This document shows positions 42,433 to 49,980 of a DNA stretch of 64,000 bases, in pieces. The stretch comes from an uncultured Clostridia bacterium (GTDB taxonomy: Bacteria > Bacillota > Clostridia > Christensenellales > Borkfalkiaceae). The stretch is taken from positions 62,001-126,000 of the forward strand of contig CALVWR010000002.1 in NCBI GenBank assembly GCA_944367565.1, written 5' to 3'. The translations under genes and the position numbers were made by a program. Under the pieces are notes generated by a model. That model ran no database searches. It was not told the DNA's origin and saw only the letters and a list, made by a program, of their open reading frames with translations. The first letter of the stretch is position 1. Each line of letters begins with the position of its first letter.

Positions 42433-43755
42433 ATGTATCAGCCGACGATGTTTGAATCGGAAAAACTGGAACCGCTTGCGGCGCGCCTGCGTCCCGCGGA
42501 TCTTTCGGAATTCTGCGGACAGGAACATCTTCTGGGCGAAGGCAAAATCTTGCGTCGCCTGATCGAGAACGACGCGATCGGCTCGATGATCTTCTGGGGC
42601 CCCCCGGGTGTGGGGAAGACCACCCTTGCGCGCATCATCGCCAATCGCACGAAGGCGAAGTTTATCGATTTTTCCGCGGTTACGAGCGGAATTAAAGAGA
42701 TCCGTCAGGTGATGGACGACGCGGAAAAGAACCGTCGGTTCGGGGAAAAAACCATCCTTTTCGTCGACGAAATTCACCGTTTCAACAAGGCGCAGCAGGA
42801 CGCGTTTCTTCCTTACGTGGAAAAGGGGAGCATCGTGCTGATCGGCGCAACGACGGAAAATCCTTCTTTTGAAGTCAACGGGGCGTTGCTGTCGCGGTGC
42901 AAGGTGTTCGTTCTGCACGCACTCGAGGAAAAGGATCTGGTAAAACTTCTCCGCCGCGCGCTGGAAGACAAACGCGGATTCGGCGGGGAAACGGTACGCA
43001 TCGAGGACGATCTCGTCCGTGCGATCGCCAACTTTGCCAACGGCGATGCCCGCGCCGCGCTGTCCGCATTGGAAATGGCGGTGCTCAACGGCGAACGGAC
43101 GGGGGACGTGATCACCGTAACGCAGGAAATCGTTGCTCAGTGCATTTCCAAAAAATCCCTGCTTTACGACAAAAACGGAGAAGAACATTATAATCTGATC
43201 TCGGCGTTGCATAAATCCATGCGTAATTCCGATCCCGACGCCGCGGTCTACTGGCTGGCGCGGATGCTGGAAGCGGGGGAAGATCCGCTGTACGTCGCGC
43301 GGCGGGTGGTGCGGTTTGCCTCAGAGGATGTGGGGTTGGCGGATCCCCGCGCGCTGGAAACGGCGGTGGCGGCGTATCAGGCGTGCCACTTCATCGGAAT
43401 GCCGGAATGTACGGTGCATCTGACGCAGGCAGTCGTATATCTTTCGCTTGCACCGAAATCCAACGCCCTGTACGTGGCGTACTCCATGGCGCGGAAAGAC
43501 GCGCTCACGTCCCTCGCGGAACCGGTGCCCGAAGTGATCCGCAACGCGCCGACGGCGCTCATGAAGGAACTCGGCTACGGCGCGGGCTATCAGTACGCGC
43601 ACGACGCGGAGGACAAACTCACGAATATGCAGTGTCTGCCCGATTCCCTTCTGGGCAGGGAATATTACCGCCCCACGGAAGAGGGGACGGAAGCGAAATT
43701 CGCTTCGCGCCTGAAAGAGATCAAGGCGTGGAAAAAAGAACACGAAAAGGACTGA
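42433..43755 (+). CDS. rarA: Replication-associated recombination protein A (RarA/MgsA), paralogue 2
   Basis: 440 residues. Walker A GPPGVGKTT at 56-64, Walker B LFVDEIHRFNKAQQ, sensor GATTENPSFEVNGALLSRC, C-terminal MgsA domain (LISALHKSMRNSDPDAAVYWLARMLEAGEDPLY). It is closer to textbook RarA than the copy at 27002. Start with GGGAGAAG upstream, 45 nt after the trpB2-like gene, so probably read through from the T-box operon. Having two full RarA genes within 16 kb is unusual. Confidence 0.93.
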   Translation: MYQPTMFESEKLEPLAARLRPADLSEFCGQEHLLGEGKILRRLIENDAIGSMIFWGPPGVGKTTLARIIANRTKAKFIDFSAVTSGIKEIRQVMDDAEKNRRFGEKTILFVDEIHRFNKAQQDAFLPYVEKGSIVLIGATTENPSFEVNGALLSRCKVFVLHALEEKDLVKLLRRALEDKRGFGGETVRIEDDLVRAIANFANGDARAALSALEMAVLNGERTGDVITVTQEIVAQCISKKSLLYDKNGEEHYNLISALHKSMRNSDPDAAVYWLARMLEAGEDPLYVARRVVRFASEDVGLADPRALETAVAAYQACHFIGMPECTVHLTQAVVYLSLAPKSNALYVAYSMARKDALTSLAEPVPEVIRNAPTALMKELGYGAGYQYAHDAEDKLTNMQCLPDSLLGREYYRPTEEGTEAKFASRLKEIKAWKKEHEKD

Positions 43756-43931
43756 ACGGAGAACGCCGTCGGTATCCGCCGACGTTCCGGCCGTTTGCGG
43801 CAAGTCTGCGAAAAAACAGCCGCCCGCAATCCTTACGGCAAACGATGTGCGGCAACGCCGAAGCAAATCATTGTAAAAAACGATTGTATTCCGGACAACG
43901 CCCGAAAGTAATCCGGCGCGTCCGTTAAAAG

Positions 43932-43976
43932 GCTGTCCCCCGAAAGCCCGCAGTGCTTTCGGGGGACAGCTTTTTT
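43932..43976 (+). terminator. Terminator downstream of second rarA
   Basis: 16-bp stem (43932-43947 with 43955-43970) and T6. Confidence 0.85.
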
Positions 43977-44151
43977 AAAATCGCGCTCCGCGACAAAAGC
44001 GGAGCGCGATGCAAAGGCATTTGTACCGCAAAGAAGTGAAATTAAAGCGATACACGCTGCAAATTGTTTTATCCGCAAGAAGTGAGGCAGAAGCGATACG
44101 AAGTTCACGGAAACTGCAAAACACGAAACCTCGCCGCGGGGGCGTTTTACT

Positions 44152-44264
44152 TTATTTTATCGAGTTGAGATATTTTTTGCGGATAGAGGTATACACTTCG
44201 GGGTCGATCGGTTCGTTTGCGATGCTCGAAGAGGGGAGCAGTTGTTCGCCCGCAGGTAAAATTT
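44152..44264 (-). pseudogene. Remnant 3' end of an unidentified gene
   Basis: In the frame shifted relative to the adjacent HTH gene, a protein-like tail ends in IDPEVYTSIRKKYLNSIK and a stop. It has no start and may be the old C-terminus of a frameshifted neighbour. Confidence 0.25.
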
Positions 44265-44266
44265 TT

Positions 44267-44503
44267 CTATTCCAGATCGGAATTCCGAAAAACGTCGGTA
44301 CTGAAAAATTCCGCAAGAGTCATTCCGAATCCGTCGCACAGCATTTTTATCGTGGCAACACCGGGATTAACGCTCTTTCCGTATAAAATATTTTTTATCG
44401 TTGAGGGAGATACTCCGGATTCAATGGATAAACGATGAATGGATAGGTTGCGTTGTTCCAACAGTTGGAATAACCGTTCTTTTACTGCCTGATAAGTATT
44501 CAT
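44267..44503 (-). CDS. Xre/Cro-type HTH regulator of the AT-rich island
   Basis: 78 residues from ATG 44503 (AAAGG upstream). HTH: LEQRNLSIHRLSIESGVSPSTIKNILYGKSVNPGVATIKMLCDGFGMTLAEFF, the small single-domain type common in Clostridia. Divergent from the two genes below, with AT-rich palindromic sequence (GACTATATATGATACTATAT, 44549-44568) between them. Probably a local repressor (inference). Confidence 0.85.
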   Translation of the reverse strand: MNTYQAVKERLFQLLEQRNLSIHRLSIESGVSPSTIKNILYGKSVNPGVATIKMLCDGFGMTLAEFFSTDVFRNSDLE

Positions 44504-44618
44504 TTTATAACCTTTTTCTTTTATGATACACAATTTTATTGACGTTTATGGACTATATATGATACTATATGTCTATATATAGCCTATAATGAATAGAATT
44601 GCATAAAGGAAAAAGCAA

Positions 44619-45083
44619 ATGAATTATTTTTTGAAAATTATCGGAGATACGAAAATGCGCGCAGAAGATAATTTGATTAAAGAATTTGAAACTGCGGGAG
44701 CTGAATTCTGGAAAAAAGAAAGCAGAATTATTTTAGGTAAAGCTGCAGTGGGGCGCGTGAAAAAGGGCGATATTCTGATACAATACGTGCCTAAGGGGGC
44801 GAAAGATAAAAAATGGGCAGGGCGCGTTGTCGGGTGTTATGAGGTGATCTCAATCGAAAAGCCGACGGACTATAAAACATATTTCGGACATTGGGTTGCG
44901 GATTGCGCGGCGGAAACAATGTTTGAAGAGTTTTCTCGTCAATCGAAGGATAGAACGATTTTACGTATCGATCAACTTTCCGTAAAATTGAACGGGCAGA
45001 TCCAAAGCGGTTTACAAAACCTGTCGCAGGAAGAAGGGCAGCGGTGTGTTCAGAAAATCAAACAAAAGGAATTTGAATTATGA
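44619..45083 (+). CDS. Hypothetical protein, possibly EVE/PUA-like
   Basis: 154 residues, soluble, AT-rich compared with neighbours. The stretch SRIILGKAAVGRVKKGDILIQYVPKGAKDKKWAGRVVGCYEVISIEKP resembles the barrel of EVE/PUA-type domains, which bind modified bases in RNA or DNA and occur in restriction-linked defence genes; the match is by eye only. RBS AAAGGAAAAAG. Its stop overlaps the start of the SHOCT protein (ATGA), so the two are co-translated. Confidence 0.5.
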   Translation: MNYFLKIIGDTKMRAEDNLIKEFETAGAEFWKKESRIILGKAAVGRVKKGDILIQYVPKGAKDKKWAGRVVGCYEVISIEKPTDYKTYFGHWVADCAAETMFEEFSRQSKDRTILRIDQLSVKLNGQIQSGLQNLSQEEGQRCVQKIKQKEFEL

Positions 45084-45907
45084 AAATCGGAAAAAATACC
45101 ATTGAAAACAGAGAATTTTACGATAATCATACAAACGCAAAAAGAAAAAAATGGAAAAAACTTTTGCTCCCGTATAGGTGTGTAATGATTTGTGCTTCTT
45201 TATCTTTATATGTAAGTGCTGTTTGTTTAATTAAAGACTATTTTAATTGGACGAATATTGTTTTGCTTGCAGTAGAAACGATTCTTTTTTTCATTACAGA
45301 GAAATTTGCAAAAAAACAATGGCATATTTATCCTACGGATGCCGTTATAGAAAATTTGCCTCATGAAGAAAGGCAAACGTATATTTATAAAAATACCGTA
45401 CCGCTTTATTTTGGCGTGATCGTGATTGTTTTGTTAGTGCAAATGTTGCTTTCGAGCATAGGGTTGTTCTCGATTTTATTTTCGGCAAGCGTATTTGCAA
45501 CAAACTTTTGGGTAAAGTTACTGTTGCTTGCAATAGCGGTTCTGTCTGTTTGGGCAACGGTTAACAGCGTAAGATTGTTGAATATTATTATAAAATGGAT
45601 TAAGTTTTATCGCTGGACGTGGGACGAGTTGCATTTATCCCTTGCAGAACGGAAAGAAATCTACAATGAGAGAAAAGAAGCATATGCACAGTGGAAACGC
45701 GAACGGCGAAAAAAGAGATTCGATTCTCTGAAAGAAGAATGGCAAGAGGAAATGGACGGATTAAAGAAAAAGAAACAAGATCAATCGCAAAAGAAAAAAG
45801 AGGAAGATTTAAAATGCAAACTGGATAACTTGAAAAAGTTATATGAAAACGGCGTGATCGATGAAGACGAGTATCGTCAAATGAGAAAAAAAGTTTTGGG
45901 GATATGA
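45080..45907 (+). CDS. Membrane protein with C-terminal coiled coil and SHOCT domain
   Basis: 275 residues. Four hydrophobic segments near 30-50, 55-72, 105-135 and 142-165. Then a long charged helix rich in K/E (SLKEEWQEEMDGLKKKKQ) and a terminal SHOCT motif (LKKLYENGVIDEDEYRQMRKKVLG). SHOCT tails mediate oligomerisation. Codon use is AT-rich and A-ending, unlike flanking genes, suggesting horizontal acquisition with its two neighbours. Function unknown. Confidence 0.7.
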   Translation: MKIGKNTIENREFYDNHTNAKRKKWKKLLLPYRCVMICASLSLYVSAVCLIKDYFNWTNIVLLAVETILFFITEKFAKKQWHIYPTDAVIENLPHEERQTYIYKNTVPLYFGVIVIVLLVQMLLSSIGLFSILFSASVFATNFWVKLLLLAIAVLSVWATVNSVRLLNIIIKWIKFYRWTWDELHLSLAERKEIYNERKEAYAQWKRERRKKRFDSLKEEWQEEMDGLKKKKQDQSQKKKEEDLKCKLDNLKKLYENGVIDEDEYRQMRKKVLGI

Positions 45908-45913
45908 AAAAAA

Positions 45914-45944
45914 CGCCCCCGCGCGGCATCGCCGCGCGGGGGCG
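45914..45944 (+). terminator. GC-rich hairpin ending the island operon
   Basis: 14-bp perfect stem (45914-45927 with 45931-45944), followed by a T-rich stretch; the preceding A-run also gives a T-run on the minus strand. Confidence 0.8.
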
Positions 45945-45989
45945 CTGTTTGTTTTACGGTGCCGCCCTGCGGGCGGAAAATCCGGTTTT

Positions 45990-46907
45990 TTATCGGGAAG
46001 CGAGGCCGCTTATTTTCTGCGCCATATATTCGTTCGTCCTTTCGTATTCGGCGCTACGGTCGCCGGCAGCGGTCTTATCGGCTGCCTGTTCGTTAAAGGC
46101 GGCATACAGCGACGAAACGGATTTTGCCACTTCTTCCTTATAGGCGCCGCCCGCCTGTAAAAACGTTTCGCCGCCGTATTTCGCGCTGATGAGCAGTTGT
46201 CCGCCGATCCCGTCCGCCTCGTTCCAGATGTGGATCAGCAGGTTTTCTACGGTTTTTTCCGCAAAGTCGTAATCGGCGTCGATATAGATATACGTTTTTC
46301 CGAGGGAAACGAACGTGCCGCCGCTTTCCTGTTTCGTTTCAATACCCAGTTGCAGCAGAATTTCCCCCGTTTCGGCGTCCATATCCGAGATCATCGTAAA
46401 GTCCGCCTGCCCGTTCACGCCGCCGGCGTCGAACGCGGCGGTGTATCCGACGGCGCCGTCGGATACGGGGAAGTTTTCGTCTTTATACAGTTCGCCCGCC
46501 ATATAGATATACGCCGTCGCGCCCGTCAAATAGACGGTATCCGCCTTTTCGGCGTAGATATCTTCCTCCGTCGCGTAGAACGCGGTCAGCCGTTTCGCGG
46601 CAGGCGCGGAAGATTGCAGATCGGCGGCGTAAGCGTCGAAGAGCAGGTCGGAAATTTTCCCGTAAACTTCCTGAAAGTTTTTTCTGATCTCCGCGTCGCC
46701 GCTTTCGTCCGTCGCGCCGCCTCCGTCGGTCTCTCCGCCTCCGTCGGTCTCTCCGCCTCCGTCGGTCTCTCCGCCGCCGGAACCCTGCTGGGTTTGTTCG
46801 TTTTCCGGCGTTTCGGGCGGTTCGTTGCACGCGGCGAGCGCAAAGGAAAGCGTCAAGGCGATAACGAGCGCGAAACAGAGCGTCATGATGCGTTTTAAAG
46901 GTTTCAT
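45990..46907 (-). CDS. Hypothetical lipoprotein with Gly-Glu-Thr-Asp repeats
   Basis: 305 residues from ATG 46907; the upstream in-frame TTG 46916 is too close to the Shine-Dalgarno AGGGAGA. Signal peptide II with lipobox ALAAC (Cys about 27), so membrane-anchored outside. A linker follows with GETDGG repeats encoded by 18-bp units, then a mostly beta domain containing GQADFTMISDMDAETGEILLQ and KTYIYIDADYDFAEKTVENLL. No family recognised. Confidence 0.75.
   Translation of the reverse strand: MKPLKRIMTLCFALVIALTLSFALAACNEPPETPENEQTQQGSGGGETDGGGETDGGGETDGGGATDESGDAEIRKNFQEVYGKISDLLFDAYAADLQSSAPAAKRLTAFYATEEDIYAEKADTVYLTGATAYIYMAGELYKDENFPVSDGAVGYTAAFDAGGVNGQADFTMISDMDAETGEILLQLGIETKQESGGTFVSLGKTYIYIDADYDFAEKTVENLLIHIWNEADGIGGQLLISAKYGGETFLQAGGAYKEEVAKSVSSLYAAFNEQAADKTAAGDRSAEYERTNEYMAQKISGLASR
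46720..46790 (-). repeat. 18-bp tandem repeats encoding GETDGG
   Basis: Three near-identical 18-bp units plus a diverged one in the lipoprotein linker; in-frame, so copy number can vary without frameshift. Confidence 0.8.
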
Positions 46908-46935
46908 TTTATTCAATCTCCCTGTTTTTTCCTAT

Positions 46936-46964
46936 ATTATAACACTTTTGTTTCGGTTTGGCAA
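46936..46964 (-). promoter_or_regulatory. Promoter of the lipoprotein gene
   Basis: Minus-strand -35 TTGCCA (46959-46964), 17-bp spacer, -10 TATAAT (46936-46941). Confidence 0.7.
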
Positions 46965-47034
46965 GCCGCGGCGCGGCGGAAAAGAAAATTTTGCGGCAAG
47001 CGAAGTTTTGCGCCGGCGGGATTTTTCAGGCAGA

Positions 47035-47080
47035 TAACATTTGCGGGGCGCGGCAGAAGCCGCGCCCCGCAAATGTTATG
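47035..47080. terminator. 21-bp perfect inverted repeat downstream of the 47119 gene
   Basis: Arms 47035-47055 and 47060-47080 with a 4-nt loop. No T-run on either strand, so it may act as an mRNA 3'-end stabiliser rather than a terminator. Confidence 0.55.
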
Positions 47081-47118
47081 TAGGAAAAGACCGTATTTTT
47101 TGCGTGTTGCAGGAAAGA

Positions 47119-48108
47119 TCAGGTTGCCTTTTCTTCGCCGAAACGCAGGCATTCTCCCGTTTCGGCGTCCTGAAAGAGCATCCAGAACCCGTCGCCCTTC
47201 ATTTCAAAGATCGAAAGGGGAATGAAGGTGCAGTGCCCCGCAAGTTCCGCAGGGGGCGTGGAAGAATATTTTGCCGGCAGACCGTAACAGATGTATTTGG
47301 GCTTGCCCTTTTCTTCCGCAACACCCACGAGATAATATCCGCTGCCGTAATCGATCTTTACCCAGCGACTTTCGGGAAGAGTCCCTTTCAGACAGTCTTC
47401 TTCCGGATAATCTGTAAAGAGTCGGTCGAGTTCTTCTTTGACCTTCAGATAATATCCGCTTTCACAGCTTTTGCCGAAAGTAAAGTTTGCCGCATCATCG
47501 TGCAGCGACGGCTCTTCTTCTTTTCCGACGTCTTTCTTTTCGCCGCCAGCGTCAGCACCGACAACCTGCTCAGATACGTTTTGTTCATCTTCTTCTCCTT
47601 TGATGGCGAGTTCGGCCATATCGGCGTCCTCGCGCAGGTAATAATTTTCCGTGGCTACGGCGAGGTCGTCGTAGACCGGCGGCGCAACTTCTTCCGCCGT
47701 CTCAGCCGCCGTCTCAGCCGTCGCCGTTTCGGTAAGTTTTTCATCGATATACTCCAATAAATCCTCCGCGGCGAATCCGTTGCGGGAAGATCCGAACAGC
47801 ACGGGTACGGGCTTATCTTTCGCATAGGCGATCAGGCACGCCAATCCGTTTTTGCACTGCGCGGGGAAATCCTCTTCCCGCGAGCGGGCAACGGCGCCGA
47901 GCGGCAGAAAATACCGGTTTCCGTCCGCAAAGAAAAACGCCGCGTAATATTCGCCTTCGGATACGCCCGCAAGATTGATCAGCGAGATTCCCGTATGCGT
48001 CTTTTTTTCGTATCCTTCCGCGCGTATCAGTCCGTTCGCCGGTTGTCCGGTTGCCGAAAAGCCGCGCGCGATCTCCTTCAACACGATGAATTTTTTGATG
48101 TAATCCAT
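47119..48108 (-). CDS. Conserved hypothetical two-domain cytoplasmic protein
   Basis: 329 residues, no membrane segment. Domain 1 (1-135): DYIKKFIVLKEIARGFSATGQPANGLIR, beta-rich. An acidic linker (140-205; KGEEDEQNVSEQVVGADAGG) joins domain 2 (210-329): SGYYLKVKEELDRLFTDYPEEDCLKGTLPESRWVKIDYGSGYYLVGVAEEKGKPKYICYGLP. The second domain resembles an uncharacterised family I associate with Clostridia. No function assigned. It follows the CNNM gene after a terminator. Confidence 0.75.
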   Translation of the reverse strand: MDYIKKFIVLKEIARGFSATGQPANGLIRAEGYEKKTHTGISLINLAGVSEGEYYAAFFFADGNRYFLPLGAVARSREEDFPAQCKNGLACLIAYAKDKPVPVLFGSSRNGFAAEDLLEYIDEKLTETATAETAAETAEEVAPPVYDDLAVATENYYLREDADMAELAIKGEEDEQNVSEQVVGADAGGEKKDVGKEEEPSLHDDAANFTFGKSCESGYYLKVKEELDRLFTDYPEEDCLKGTLPESRWVKIDYGSGYYLVGVAEEKGKPKYICYGLPAKYSSTPPAELAGHCTFIPLSIFEMKGDGFWMLFQDAETGECLRFGEEKAT

Positions 48109-48229
48109 AAAGTTCTCTCAGCCACGCCGTTTGGATTTTGGTTTATTTCAGTATATGCCGGAAAAAAGGATATATGACAGCCGCCGTCGAATTTGCGGAA
48201 AAACCCCCGAAAACCGTCGTTTAAAGGGG

Positions 48230-48266
48230 AAACCGCCCGCGGGCATGTTCTGCCCGCGGGCGGTTT
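48230..48266 (-). terminator. Terminator hairpin of the CNNM/CorC gene
   Basis: 16-bp perfect stem (48230-48245 with 48251-48266) just past the stop at 48290. Confidence 0.7.
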
Positions 48267-48289
48267 CGTTTTGCGCGCAAACGGCGCGG

Positions 48290-49612
48290 TTATTTTTCCT
48301 CGGTTTCGGAGGGCGTTTTTACCTGCACGCGCATCTTTTCGATGCGGTGGTCTTTTACGGAAAGCACGTCGATGATCAGCTGCGGCGTTTCCACGCGCAT
48401 CGCGCTGCCGTCCTCCGGCACGTTCCCCGATTCGGCGATGACGTACCCGCCGAAGGTTTCGCAGCCGTCGGCGGCGTCGCCCTGCAATTCGATGCCGAGG
48501 GCGCGCTCCGTTTCGTCGAGGGGGGCGAGCCCGCCGATCTCCCATTGGTTTTCGCCGGTCTTTTCGATGTAGTAGTCCCTTTCCTCGCCGGTTTCTTCCA
48601 GATCGCCCACGAGCAGTTCCATCAGATCGTGCAGGGTGATGATGCCGCTCATGCCGCCGTATTCGTCCACCACCACGGCGAAATATTCGCGGGCGGCTTT
48701 CATTTTCTGGAACAGTTTGTCGGCGGGCATGCTCTCCGCCGCGAACATCGCGTTTTTCACGGCGCGGCGCATCACGTTCTTGCGGGATTTGTCCTCCAGC
48801 CGGAAATAGATCTTCGTGTTGAGCACGCCGCGCACGTCGTCGGCGTTCTTGCCGCACACGGGGTAATATGTATGCCGGCTGGAACGGATGCGTTCCAGCC
48901 ACTGTTCGTCGCTTTCCTGCAAAGAGAGCACGACGGCGTCTTTCCTGTGGGTGCACGCCTCGCCGGCGGTGCTGTCGTTAAATTCGAACACGTTGCGGAT
49001 CAGTTCGTTTTCCTTGGCGCCGATGGCGCCCGTTTCGCTGCCCGCCTCCGCCATGAGCAGGATCTCTTCTTCCGTAACCGGTTCTTCTTCCGCCTCCGGC
49101 TTGATGCCGAAAAGCCGCAGAACGCCGTTGACCGAAACGGTGAGTAGCCAAACGAGCGGCGCGAAGAGGACGGAAACGAAACGCAGCATGCCGGACATGC
49201 CCAGCGCCATCTTCTCCGCGCGGCGCATGGCGATGCGCTTGGGGATGAGTTCGCCGAACACGATGTTGAAATAGGAAAGGACGAAGGTGATGAGGATCAT
49301 GCACAGCGTTTTCAGTACGCCTGCGGAAATCGGCACGCCGGTGTTTGCGATGGCCGCGGCGAGGGGGTCGGCGAAGTTTTCCGCCGCGAACGCGCTGCCC
49401 AGCAACCCCGCGAGGGTGATCGCCACCTGAATGGTGGAAAGGAAGCGGGAAGGCTGGCTCGTCAGTTTGGTCAGCCGTTTCGCGCGTTTGTCGCCTTTTT
49501 CCGCCAGTTTGTGCAGTTTGGTCTCGTTGGTGGAGATCACGGCGATCTCCGCGCTGGCGAATACCGCGTTGAGAAAAATCAGTACGATCTGTAAAATAAT
49601 TGCGCCTGCCAT
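48290..49612 (-). CDS. CNNM/CorC (HlyC-type hemolysin family) transporter
   Basis: 440 residues. The DUF21/CNNM membrane domain (1-180) has three helices and the FNIVFGELIPKRIAMRRAEKMAL signature. A linker to two CBS motifs (about 205-330; FEFNDSTAGEACTHRKDAVVL, REYFAVVVDEYGGMSGIITLHDLMELLVGD) and a C-terminal CorC_HlyC domain (350-435) follow. Members export or control Mg2+ and related cations. It is preceded by an unusually long leader with an attenuator-like hairpin. Confidence 0.9.
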   Translation of the reverse strand: MAGAIILQIVLIFLNAVFASAEIAVISTNETKLHKLAEKGDKRAKRLTKLTSQPSRFLSTIQVAITLAGLLGSAFAAENFADPLAAAIANTGVPISAGVLKTLCMILITFVLSYFNIVFGELIPKRIAMRRAEKMALGMSGMLRFVSVLFAPLVWLLTVSVNGVLRLFGIKPEAEEEPVTEEEILLMAEAGSETGAIGAKENELIRNVFEFNDSTAGEACTHRKDAVVLSLQESDEQWLERIRSSRHTYYPVCGKNADDVRGVLNTKIYFRLEDKSRKNVMRRAVKNAMFAAESMPADKLFQKMKAAREYFAVVVDEYGGMSGIITLHDLMELLVGDLEETGEERDYYIEKTGENQWEIGGLAPLDETERALGIELQGDAADGCETFGGYVIAESGNVPEDGSAMRVETPQLIIDVLSVKDHRIEKMRVQVKTPSETEEK

Positions 49613-49780
49613 GTTGTTTCTTTATTCACGCTCCGTAAAATAAATTGAAAGGCAAAAAGGCACCGCCCGTTCCGCAAGGAACGAGCCGTGCCTTCGAGAT
49701 GTCTTTATATCGATCGATAACGGCGCGCGCGCCGCTACTTCGGTCTTCTTCCAAACTCTCCGCCCTCATGATTTTAATGG
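49613..49780 (-). promoter_or_regulatory. Long 5' leader with transcription attenuator, candidate riboswitch
   Basis: The 168-nt leader of the CNNM gene contains a terminator-type hairpin (stem from 49659-49673 and 49678-49692, followed on the minus strand by T5 at 49654-49658). Upstream in the leader is GC-rich self-complementary sequence (GGCGCGCGCGCC, near 49725). It matches no riboswitch consensus that I know. Confidence 0.55.
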
Positions 49781-49784
49781 AAAC

Positions 49785-49813
49785 AGTGTATCATACGGAA
49801 GGCGTTTTGTCAA
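49785..49813 (-). promoter_or_regulatory. Promoter of the CNNM/CorC gene
   Basis: Minus-strand -35 TTGACA (49808-49813), 17-bp spacer, -10 TACACT (49785-49790). Confidence 0.8.
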
Positions 49814-49835
49814 CAAAAAAACGAAACAAAAACAC

Positions 49836-49864
49836 TTTACATTTGATTTTTTCCGTGTTATAAT
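49836..49864 (+). promoter_or_regulatory. Promoter of pckG
   Basis: TTTACA (49836-49841), 17-bp spacer, TATAAT (49859-49864). Leader about 110 nt. Confidence 0.8.
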
Positions 49865-49980
49865 GTATCGTGAGAAACGATGGGGAAATTACGCCGTCGT
49901 TTTCGCGCGGCGCCGCGTCGGGCGGTTTCGCCCCGCCGCCGGCATAAAAACGTAAAATATTTATGTAGGAGTATACAAAG

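Larger units (their letters stand above)
43756..44266. other. Gene-poor stretch with hairpins, a short repeat and a gene remnant
   Basis: 510 bp without a supported gene. It holds a terminator (43932-43976), a 12-bp inverted repeat (43980-43991 with 43999-44010), a two-copy repeat of CCGCAAAGAAGTGA...AAGCGATAC type (44026-44053, 44073-44099) and a remnant coding stretch on the minus strand (44152-44264). Nothing else is seen. Confidence 0.6.

Noticed and set aside
41443-43212. 589-codon minus frame opposite trpB2 and rarA
   Set aside because: It is a shadow of two well-identified genes, with no RBS or promoter.
43833-44108. 91-codon minus frame in the gap after rarA copy 2
   Set aside because: It crosses the terminator hairpin and two inverted repeats, with no RBS and no protein-like sequence.
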